Shown here piece after piece: positions 7,455 to 12,829 of a stretch of DNA of 13,444 bases. Positions within the stretch are counted from its first letter, which is position 1, and each line of letters opens with the position of its first letter. The position numbers and the translations under genes were made by a program. The stretch lies in assembly GCA_900765105.1 (NCBI GenBank), contig CAAFQM010000361.1, positions 1 to 13,444 of the forward strand, in the 5' to 3' direction. This stretch comes from an uncultured Faecalibacterium sp. Lineage in GTDB: Bacteria > Bacillota > Clostridia > Oscillospirales > Ruminococcaceae. Below the pieces are notes generated by a model. The model made no database searches and had not been told where the DNA came from. It saw only the letters and a list, made by a program, of their open reading frames with translations.

Positions 7455-7463
7455 ATTGACTGT

Positions 7464-7492
7464 AAGATAGCATACTTCCCGGCGGATGTCAA
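7464..7492 (-). promoter_or_regulatory. Strong promoter of the MATE gene
   Basis: Minus-strand TTGACA (7487-7492), 17-bp spacer, TATCTT (7464-7469). The start would be near 7457, leaving a structured leader of about 120 nt. The promoter is divergent from the yfcE promoter, with 34 bp between the two -35 boxes. Confidence 0.75.
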
Positions 7493-7526
7493 GGCTTTCC
7501 ACTGCGAAAGTATGACTTTTATCACC

Positions 7527-7555
7527 TTGACCATTTTCCGGCGCAGCGATACAAT
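7527..7555 (+). promoter_or_regulatory. Promoter of the yfcE-like phosphodiesterase gene
   Basis: TTGACC (7527-7532), 17-bp spacer, TACAAT (7550-7555) on the plus strand. Transcription would begin about 27 nt before the ATG at 7589, so the leader is short and unstructured. Confidence 0.7.
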
Positions 7556-7588
7556 AAAAATGATATCATATGCGAAGGAGACTCTGCC

Positions 7589-8134
7589 ATGAAATGGATG
7601 ATCGCGTCCGACCTGCACGGGTCGGCTGTTTACTGCCGCCGGATGATCGAAGCCTTTGAGCGGGAGGGTGCCGACCGGCTCCTTCTGCTGGGCGACCTGC
7701 TGTACCACGGTCCCCGCAACGATCTGCCCGAGGGCTACGCGCCCAAGGAGGTCATGCCGCTGCTGAACGGCATGAAGCCGAAGCTGCTGTGCGTGCGGGG
7801 CAACTGCGACGCCGAGGTGGACCAGATGGTGCTGGATTTTCCCATTCTGGCGGACTATGCGGTGCTGCCGGTGGGGCAGCGTCTGGTCTACGCCACCCAC
7901 GGCCATGTGCACAACCTGAAAAATCTGCCGCCGCTGGCACCGGGGGATATCCTGCTGCATGGCCACACCCATATCCCGGCGTGGACCGAGTTCGGGGAAG
8001 AAAACCTCTACCTGAACCCCGGCTCGCTGAGCATCCCGAAAGATGGCAGCGCCCACAGCTACATGACACTGGAGGGGGAAACGTTCTGCTGGAAAACGCT
8101 GGAAGGCGAAACTTACCACGAACTGAGTCTCTGA
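7589..8134 (+). CDS. yfcE: YfcE-type metallophosphodiesterase
   Basis: 181-residue calcineurin-like phosphoesterase of the YfcE/MJ0936 group, cytosolic enzymes that hydrolyse phosphodiesters with two metal ions, typically manganese. The metal-binding set is complete: Asp8 and His10 (SDLHGS), Asp36 (LLGDLLYHGPRN), Asn72 (RGNCDAE), His104 (THGH) and His126/His128 (HGHTH). The YHGPRN segment and the GNCDAEVDQ stretch are characteristic of E. coli YfcE, whose physiological substrate is unsettled. Length matches (E. coli YfcE 184). The ATG at 7589 has AAGGAG 8 nt upstream. The gene stands alone between its own promoter and a strong terminator, divergent from the MATE gene, and the context gives no hint of substrate. 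Confidence 0.93.
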   Translation: MKWMIASDLHGSAVYCRRMIEAFEREGADRLLLLGDLLYHGPRNDLPEGYAPKEVMPLLNGMKPKLLCVRGNCDAEVDQMVLDFPILADYAVLPVGQRLVYATHGHVHNLKNLPPLAPGDILLHGHTHIPAWTEFGEENLYLNPGSLSIPKDGSAHSYMTLEGETFCWKTLEGETYHELSL

Positions 8135-8142
8135 GAGAACGC

Positions 8143-8180
8143 AAAAGGAGCAGCACCCGAGCGGATGCTGCTCCTTTTTA
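8143..8180 (+). terminator. Intrinsic terminator after yfcE
   Basis: A 13-bp perfect stem AAAAGGAGCAGCA/TGCTGCTCCTTTT (8143-8155 and 8166-8178), 10-nt loop, T run at 8175-8179. It begins 9 bp after the yfcE stop and isolates that gene from the ABC ATPase downstream. Confidence 0.9.
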
Positions 8181-8273
8181 TTAAGAAGAGAAGAAACGCG
8201 TTGGAACTTACTGTGCAGCGCAAGCACAGCGCTCACAGCCGCCGTGCGGCAACTGGCAAGGAGGGGCGGTAAG

Positions 8274-9092
8274 ATGGAAATGCTTCAGCTGAACGACCTG
8301 CACAAGACCTTCAACCCCGGCACGGTCAATGAAAAAGTAGCGCTGAACGGCGTCAGCCTGCACATGGAGGCCGGGGATTTTGCCACCATCGTGGGTTCCA
8401 ACGGCGCGGGCAAGTCCACCCTGTTCAACGCCATCACCGGCGGCTTTATCGCGGATGAGGGCAGCATCCTGCTGGGCGGGCAGGACATCACTTTTGAGCC
8501 GGAGCATCAGCGCAGCAAGGTCATCGGCCACCTGTTTCAGGACCCGCTCAAGGGCACGGCTCCCAACATGACCATTGAAGAAAACCTTGCGCTGGCCTAT
8601 CTGCGCGCCGGTACCGCGCCCCACGCCATCTTCTCCCGCATCTCCCGCAAGGATAAACAGGTGTTCCGCGAGAAGCTGGCGCTGCTGGATATGGGCCTTG
8701 AGGACCGGATGAAGCAGCCTGTGGGTCTGCTTTCCGGCGGCCAGCGTCAGGCGCTGACTCTGCTCATGGCTACCCTCGTCACCCCCAAGCTGCTGCTTCT
8801 GGACGAGCACACCGCCGCTCTGGACCCCGCCACCGCCGAAAAAGTTCTGGAGCTGACCAAGAACATTGTGGCTGAAAAGAAGATCACCTGCCTGATGGTC
8901 ACCCACAATATGCATCAGGCGCTTGAGCTGGGCAACCGCACCCTGATGATGGATTCCGGCCGCATCGTTTTTGACGTAAAGGGCGAGGAACGCAGCCGGA
9001 TGACCGTGGACGACCTGCTGGAGAGGTTCCGCGAGAATGCCGGCAAGAATCTGGACAATGACCGCATCCTGCTGAGCAAGGTGGAACAGTAA
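8274..9092 (+). CDS. Orphan ABC transporter ATPase, COG1101 (TrpX/TrpY-system) type
   Basis: 272-residue ABC ATPase. Motifs: Walker A GSNGAGKST (41-49), Q-loop Gln89 in HLFQDPLKGTAPNMTIEENL, signature LSGGQRQ (153-159), Walker B LLLLDE with Glu178, D-loop AALDP and switch His211. The EHTAALDP sequence (His where most ABC ATPases have Pro) and the FQDPLKGTAPNMT block mark the group that partners a Trp/Tyr-type binding protein and a branched-chain-like permease. Those partners normally precede it, but here a terminated yfcE lies upstream and a convergent hydrolase downstream. I see no clear promoter in 8181-8273. Start at ATG 8274 is set by AAGGAGG 9 nt upstream; a GTG 30 bp earlier has no ribosome binding site. 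The substrate is a guess from the group. Confidence 0.9.
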   Translation: MEMLQLNDLHKTFNPGTVNEKVALNGVSLHMEAGDFATIVGSNGAGKSTLFNAITGGFIADEGSILLGGQDITFEPEHQRSKVIGHLFQDPLKGTAPNMTIEENLALAYLRAGTAPHAIFSRISRKDKQVFREKLALLDMGLEDRMKQPVGLLSGGQRQALTLLMATLVTPKLLLLDEHTAALDPATAEKVLELTKNIVAEKKITCLMVTHNMHQALELGNRTLMMDSGRIVFDVKGEERSRMTVDDLLERFRENAGKNLDNDRILLSKVEQ

Positions 9093-9103
9093 ATAAAAAC
9101 AGA

Positions 9104-9150
9104 AAGGCTCATATCCGCACGGACTGTGCAGGATATGAGCCTTATTTTGT
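9104..9150 (+). terminator. Bidirectional terminator between ABC ATPase and hydrolase genes
   Basis: Stem AAGGCTCATATCC/GGATATGAGCCTT (9104-9116 and 9131-9143), 13 bp, with the loop able to add GCAC/GTGC pairing. The plus strand continues TATTTTGTT and the minus strand TTTCTGTTTTTATTT, so it can end transcription from both convergent genes. Confidence 0.88.
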
Positions 9151-9164
9151 TGGGTGGGCTGTCT

Positions 9165-9764
9165 TTACCGGCTGAGCAGTTCCACGATCACTTCCGGTGC
9201 ATCCTGGTTCACTTCGTGCCCTGCGCCGGGAACGATCAGAAGTTCCGCCTGTGGCAGGAGCTTTTTCAGCTGTTTGGCGGCGGCTCGGTTCGGGCGATCC
9301 TTTTCACCGCAGAGGAGGGTGACGGGGCATTTGACTTCCTGAAGATTACCCGTGAAATCCAGTTCACGCATGGAATGAGCCAAATTTATCGTATTGCGTT
9401 TAGAAAGCCCTGTGTCGGCAAATGCCTTGTCCGGCATCCAGCGGAACAGCAGATTCTGGAAGTCTACCAGCAGGCGCGGCACTTTGCACTGTATGCCAAT
9501 CAAAATCAGCGAGTCGACCTTTTCCCCGTGCCGGATGGCATAATCCAGTGCAAGCATCCCACCCAGAGAAAGCCCGCAGATGCGAAGCGGCTCTGCAGTG
9601 TCTGCATAGCGTTTTTCCAGTCCTGCTAAAATCTGCGGATAGCTGAGGCCGCTTTGCGCCAGAGCAAAAAGCTCTGGGCAGTCTGCGTCCGAAGAGAGCT
9701 GTTCTGCAATGGCTGCCCAGTCTTTCGCGGTCTGCCCTAACCCGTGCAGTAAAACGGTTTTCAT
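9165..9764 (-). CDS. Small alpha/beta-hydrolase
   Basis: 199-residue soluble alpha/beta-hydrolase fold protein. The N-terminus MKTVLLHGLGQTAKDW carries the oxyanion-hole HGLG motif. The nucleophile elbow is GLSLGG with Ser66, the acid is Asp156 in LLCGEKDRPNR, and the base is His183 in VPGAGHEVN, so the catalytic triad is complete. It is on the short side for the family and has only a small cap (about residues 94-125). Substrate unknown; esterase, lipase-like or peptidase activity are all possible. The ATG at 9764 overlaps the stop of the upstream XRE gene (ATGA) and is preceded by AGGAGG, so the two are co-translated; the open frame extending further upstream is overlap with that gene. The pairing suggests control by, or a role alongside, the membrane-anchored regulator. 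Confidence 0.9.
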   Translation of the reverse strand: MKTVLLHGLGQTAKDWAAIAEQLSSDADCPELFALAQSGLSYPQILAGLEKRYADTAEPLRICGLSLGGMLALDYAIRHGEKVDSLILIGIQCKVPRLLVDFQNLLFRWMPDKAFADTGLSKRNTINLAHSMRELDFTGNLQEVKCPVTLLCGEKDRPNRAAAKQLKKLLPQAELLIVPGAGHEVNQDAPEVIVELLSR

Positions 9765-10552
9765 GGTCCCTCCTGTTTTTTGCGGCGCAGATAGTCCTCG
9801 CCAAAACATGTCAGCAACAAAATCACCGTGATCCCGCTGTTGAACAGCGTGGAGGTCAAGTCGATTTGTGCCTGCGGCAGAAAATGGGCGGCAAGATATG
9901 TAATGATAACAGGCACCGGCAGGATCACCAGCAGGGCAAAGCCCAGAGCACGCCAGAGACGGGCGCGGTTTTTGCGGAAGATATTGTAAATGCCCCAGAC
10001 GGCCGCAATGCAGACCAGAGAGATGCAGCTCCCCAATGTGAAAACAATGGCGCTTTTCAAAAGCAAAGCCAGTACGGCCAGCAAGGGGAATGGCACGGTG
10101 CTTGCGGCCAGCAGGGTCTTGAAAATGACCTTTTCTTTTGCGGTCAGGACGGGCAGAAGAACGAACCATCCCGCGGCCATTGCGGCAATGGCAATGAGCG
10201 ACCACGACAAAGAACCTGCGGTGAAGTAGTCGCAGACCAGACACACTAAAACGGAGGTCAGCTCCAATGCGGAAACTGCTGTCAGCAGGGTGTGCTTTGT
10301 CTTTTCGGTAAAACGGAATGCTTTCTTTTGTACAGGCGGCTTGTCCGGGGCGGTCATTTCGTCTTTGATCAGGTAATCCGCCGACACATGGAACAGCTCA
10401 CTGAGCCGGGCGATGAAATCCAGGTCGGGCATGGAGCGATTCAGCTCCCACTTGGACACGGTCTGCCGCGTGACAGCCAGTTTTTCGGCGAGTGCTTCCT
10501 GCGAAAGGCCGTTCTGCTTTCGCAGGATCTGTATCTTTTCTCCGAGCGTCAT
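9761..10552 (-). CDS. XRE-family transcriptional regulator with C-terminal membrane domain
   Basis: 263 residues in two parts. Residues 2-63 are an XRE/Cro-type helix-turn-helix (LGEKIQILRKQNGLSQEALAEKL, then VTRQTVSKWELNRSMPDLD and LSELFHVSADYLI). After a short charged linker (66-85), about six hydrophobic segments follow (roughly 89-107, 115-135, 147-165, 168-188, 203-221, 236-250), ending in the basic tail RRKKQ. The HTH-plus-membrane layout is common in Firmicutes and suggests a DNA-binding protein tethered to the membrane and responding to an envelope signal; the signal is unknown. Start at ATG 10552 has AGGAGG 8 nt upstream; the open frame reaching 10612 is rejected as it would include the promoter. 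First gene of a two-gene unit with the hydrolase. Confidence 0.9.
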   Translation of the reverse strand: MTLGEKIQILRKQNGLSQEALAEKLAVTRQTVSKWELNRSMPDLDFIARLSELFHVSADYLIKDEMTAPDKPPVQKKAFRFTEKTKHTLLTAVSALELTSVLVCLVCDYFTAGSLSWSLIAIAAMAAGWFVLLPVLTAKEKVIFKTLLAASTVPFPLLAVLALLLKSAIVFTLGSCISLVCIAAVWGIYNIFRKNRARLWRALGFALLVILPVPVIITYLAAHFLPQAQIDLTSTLFNSGITVILLLTCFGEDYLRRKKQEGP

Positions 10553-10571
10553 AGGTTCTTCCTCCTGTGGG

Positions 10572-10587
10572 CTGACCTGCGGGTCAG
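10572..10587. promoter_or_regulatory. Candidate operator: inverted repeat at the XRE start site
   Basis: CTGACC-TGCG-GGTCAG is a perfect 6-bp inverted repeat with a 4-nt spacer, just downstream of the predicted transcription start and ahead of the ribosome binding site. The position fits autorepression by the XRE protein. Confidence 0.4.
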
Positions 10588-10598
10588 ACTTTAAGAAA

Positions 10599-10627
10599 AG
10601 TATAACAGGCAAAGCGGCCGGAGTCTA
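10599..10627 (-). promoter_or_regulatory. Promoter of the XRE regulator-hydrolase operon
   Basis: Minus-strand TATACT (10599-10604) with an upstream TG giving an extended -10, and TAGACT (10622-10627) as a -35 at 17 bp. The start is predicted near 10592. Confidence 0.65.
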
Positions 10628-10647
10628 CCGATTCGGGCAGGAACAGG

Positions 10648-10664
10648 CGCAACGTACCGTTGCG
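10648..10664. repeat. Perfect inverted repeat upstream of the XRE promoter
   Basis: CGCAACG-TAC-CGTTGCG, 7-bp arms with a 3-nt centre, about 20 bp upstream of the -35 box. It has no T run, so it is not a terminator; a protein-binding site is likelier. Confidence 0.4.
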
Positions 10665-10683
10665 AACAGCTTTTGTACCCCTG

Positions 10684-10727
10684 AAAAAGCAAAATCCCCT
10701 CTGCACATCTGCACAGAGTGGATTTTT
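10684..10727 (-). terminator. Intrinsic terminator after the 77-residue gene
   Basis: Minus-strand stem AAAATCCaCTCTG/CAGAGgGGATTTT (10727-10691, one mismatch, 10-nt loop), followed by GCTTTTTC. It starts about 11 bp past the stop codon of the small gene. Confidence 0.75.
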
Positions 10728-10738
10728 AACGTCAAAAA

Positions 10739-10972
10739 TTACTGAACGTACTCGACAGTGTACTCGAAGCCGTACTCTTCCTGCAGCTTTTTCACCTCAG
10801 GCTCACAATCCTCGATGAAGGTGGGAGCGTAGACGGAAGCGCCGTTGTGGGCCTTCTTGTAGTCTTCCACGATCTGCTGCAGCTTTGCCCAGCCCTCGTT
10901 GGCCTTGGCGTTGTCGATGCTGTCGGGGAAGTTGATGATGAACTCGCGGTGTTTGGGGATGCGTGCTTTCAT
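10739..10972 (-). CDS. Hypothetical 77-residue protein
   Basis: I do not recognise a family. The product is small, soluble and acidic at the C-terminal half, with no signal peptide or membrane segment. It begins MKARIPKHREFIINFPDSID, has a helix-like middle (NEGWAKLQQIVEDYKKAHNG), one cysteine (in FIEDCEPEVKK) and ends EYGFEYTVEYVQ, a likely beta strand. It appears real: the ATG at 10972 has AAGGAG 9 nt upstream, codon use and GC resemble the neighbours, and a terminator follows directly. It lies on the same strand as metG-eamA-tatD, 82 bp after tatD, with a weak hairpin between, so it may be transcribed alone or by read-through. I see no convincing promoter in the gap. Aromatic and charged residues near the C-terminus suggest a binding surface, but no function is proposed. 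Confidence 0.8.
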   Translation of the reverse strand: MKARIPKHREFIINFPDSIDNAKANEGWAKLQQIVEDYKKAHNGASVYAPTFIEDCEPEVKKLQEEYGFEYTVEYVQ

Positions 10973-11019
10973 GATAGAAATCTCCTTATAACAATGTGGA
11001 TTTTTACACTTGATCTATA

Positions 11020-11041
11020 CAGAAACAGGGCGAAGACCCTG
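11020..11041 (-). terminator. Weak terminator-like hairpin after tatD
   Basis: Minus strand CAGGG-TCTTCG-CCCTG followed by TTTCTGT. A 5-bp stem with a stable UUCG-containing loop and a poor T run; termination is probably partial. Confidence 0.4.
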
Positions 11042-11054
11042 CATCTTGCGGGGG

Positions 11055-11870
11055 TTACAGCCCATACACCCGGCGGGCGCTTTCGGCTGTAGTGCGGAAT
11101 ACTTCTTCCGCGGGGATGCCTTTCAGCTGGGCAATGTACTCGCCCACATACCGGATGAGGGAGCTGTCGCAGCGGGTGCCGCGCACCGGTTCCGGTGCCA
11201 TGTAGGGGCAGTCGGTTTCCAATACGATAGATTCCAGCGGCAGGGCGGCAATGGCTTTTGCCGCCCGCTTGGCACCCTTGAAGGTGCATGCTCCGCCGAA
11301 TCCGATGGATAATCCCTGCTTTGCCAGCCATACCGCGTCGTCTGCACTGCCGGAATAGCAGTGGACGATGCCCTTCGGCTGGTATTTTTTGAGCAGGGCG
11401 TAAACATCGGCGTGAGCGTTGCGGTCGTGCACGATGATGGGTTTGTCCAGTTCCAGCGCCAGCCGGATCTCAGCTTCAAACAGCGCCAGCTGTGCATCCT
11501 TCGGCACCGGCCAGTGGTAGTCCAGCCCGCATTCGCCCACGGCCACCACCTTCGGGTCGTCGTAGTACGGGGCAAGGGCTTTCATCTCGGCGGCCCAGTC
11601 GCCGCCATAGACAGACACTGTGGGTGCCGGGCCGTCCTCGCCGCAGTCGGCGGCAGGCAGCAGGCTTTCCGGGTGGATGCCGATAGCAGCCACCACCCAC
11701 GGATAGCGGTGCGCCAGTTCCAGCACCCGGGGTGCGTCCCCGGAGTGGGTGGCCTGTTCGCACACGCCCACCACGCCCTTGCCGGGCAGGCTGTCCAGCA
11801 GGACGAAGCGGTCGGCGTCAAAGGCGTGGGCACTGTAGTGCGCGTGGGTGTCGAAAATCGGGCCGGTCAT
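11055..11870 (-). CDS. TatD-family metal-dependent hydrolase (DNase)
   Basis: 271-residue TIM-barrel hydrolase of the TatD/YcfH group, cytosolic metal-dependent nucleases linked to DNA repair and RNA quality control in characterised members. Metal ligands are complete: His9 and His11 (FDTHAHY), Glu113 (VGECGLDYH), His148 (IIVHDRNAH), His170 (VHCYSGS) and Asp220 (LETDCPYMAPEP). It is slightly longer than usual (about 255-260); the extra length is a Gly/Pro-rich loop near residues 72-90. The position that often reads asparagine-proline after RG reads CDSS here. The ATG at 11870 overlaps the eamA stop (ATGA), preceded by AAGGAGG. The open frame reaching 12731 is overlap with eamA. In many Firmicutes tatD follows metG, and here the two are separated only by eamA. 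Confidence 0.94.
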   Translation of the reverse strand: MTGPIFDTHAHYSAHAFDADRFVLLDSLPGKGVVGVCEQATHSGDAPRVLELAHRYPWVVAAIGIHPESLLPAADCGEDGPAPTVSVYGGDWAAEMKALAPYYDDPKVVAVGECGLDYHWPVPKDAQLALFEAEIRLALELDKPIIVHDRNAHADVYALLKKYQPKGIVHCYSGSADDAVWLAKQGLSIGFGGACTFKGAKRAAKAIAALPLESIVLETDCPYMAPEPVRGTRCDSSLIRYVGEYIAQLKGIPAEEVFRTTAESARRVYGL

Positions 11871-12826
11871 ACGCCCTCCTTTTTGGCGGGGGCTTTGTTT
11901 ACCAGCCAGATGCCCACGCAGACGAACACCAGCGCCGCCAGATACTGCCAGCGCAGCAGCGGTTCGCCGTTGAGCACGGCGCTCAGCAGCACGTTGACCA
12001 CCGGGTTCACGAAGCCAAAGATGGCGATGCGGCTGACCGGGTTGTTTTTCATCAGCAGGGCCCACAGCACATAGCCTGCCCCGCAGATGAAGGCCAGATA
12101 CAGCATGCCCCCCCCCGCCAGTGCTCTCTGCACATGGAGCCTGCCGCCCATGACCGCACCCAGCACGAACAGTGCCAGACCGCCCACGAACAGGTTGATG
12201 AAGCAGACGGCAAAGCTGTCTGCTTTTTTGGTTACGGATTTGTTCCACGGGCCGGACAGGGTAAAGATGACGGTGGCCGTCATCATGCAGAACACGCCCC
12301 AGCCGCTGCCGCTGCCGTGGTTGCCCAGCGTGCCGATGAGCACGCCCGCAAAGCCGATGACACAGCCCAGTGTTTTGGCAGGGGTCATGCGGTCGGCATT
12401 GCCGTAGATGAAGTGGGCAAAGATAACGCCCAGAAAGCTCTGGGTGCTGTTCAGGATGCCGCCAAAGGCACCGGTGAGCATGGCAACAGCGATATAATAG
12501 AAGGCGTACTGAAACGTGGTCTGCCACAGGCCCAGTGCACAGCACTCGGCGGCAACCCTGCCGCGCGGGAGACGCGGCACCCAGCCCTGCAGCAGCACAC
12601 TGCCCAGCAATACCAGAAAGCTGCCCAGCATGAACCGCACCCCTGCAAAGCAGAGGATGGAGGCGGTGTTGGAGGAATCGATGGAGAACAGCCGGTAGCC
12701 CATCTTGATGAAGGGGAAGGCCGAACCCCACAGCACATTGCAGAAAATGGCCAGCAGAACGGCGAACACCGGCGTGCCGAAAATTTTATCCAGCTTTTCG
12801 GCGCGGGAAACGGTCGTTTTCTTCAT
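11867..12826 (-). CDS. EamA/DMT-superfamily transporter
   Basis: 319-residue membrane protein with about ten hydrophobic segments arranged as two EamA repeats. LLAIFCNVLWGSAFPFIKMGY opens the first repeat and GWGVFCMMTATVIFTLSGPWNK the second, with IAIFGFVNPVVNVLLSAVLNGEPL near the end, a DMT signature. Members export amino acids or other small metabolites; the substrate is unknown. The ATG at 12826 lies 3 bp after the metG stop codon and lacks a clear ribosome binding site, so it is likely translated by reinitiation from metG. Its stop overlaps the tatD start. A run of nine G in the coding strand (12108-12116) encodes AGGG in a loop around residue 237; a slip there would truncate the second half. 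Confidence 0.93.
   Translation of the reverse strand: MKKTTVSRAEKLDKIFGTPVFAVLLAIFCNVLWGSAFPFIKMGYRLFSIDSSNTASILCFAGVRFMLGSFLVLLGSVLLQGWVPRLPRGRVAAECCALGLWQTTFQYAFYYIAVAMLTGAFGGILNSTQSFLGVIFAHFIYGNADRMTPAKTLGCVIGFAGVLIGTLGNHGSGSGWGVFCMMTATVIFTLSGPWNKSVTKKADSFAVCFINLFVGGLALFVLGAVMGGRLHVQRALAGGGMLYLAFICGAGYVLWALLMKNNPVSRIAIFGFVNPVVNVLLSAVLNGEPLLRWQYLAALVFVCVGIWLVNKAPAKKEGV
12108..12116 (-). repeat. Nine-base G homopolymer inside the eamA gene
   Basis: Nine consecutive C on the plus strand, coding Ala-Gly-Gly-Gly at about residues 235-238 of the transporter. It is the longest G/C homopolymer I see in the window and could slip during replication or sequencing. Confidence 0.9.
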
Positions 12827-12829
12827 GGC

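Noticed and set aside
7355..8236. Minus-strand open frame of 293 codons opposite yfcE
   Set aside because: It spans the yfcE terminator, both divergent promoters and the MATE leader, and has no domain.
8181..8272. Possible C-terminal remnant of a permease just before the orphan ABC ATPase (frame ending TAA 8270)
   Set aside because: The frame reads RRNALELTVQRKHSAHSRRAATGKEGR after the yfcE terminator, but it has no start of its own and no stretch I can match to a permease.
7434..11008. 14-bp TGTGGATTTTTACA shared by the MATE leader (minus) and the gap upstream of the 77-residue gene (plus)
   Set aside because: One such match is about what chance predicts for a window of this size, and the sequence is AT-rich.
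11055..12731. 558-residue fusion of an EamA-like N-terminus with TatD
   Set aside because: The first 287 residues are an out-of-frame reading of eamA; TatD starts at 11870 with its own ribosome binding site.
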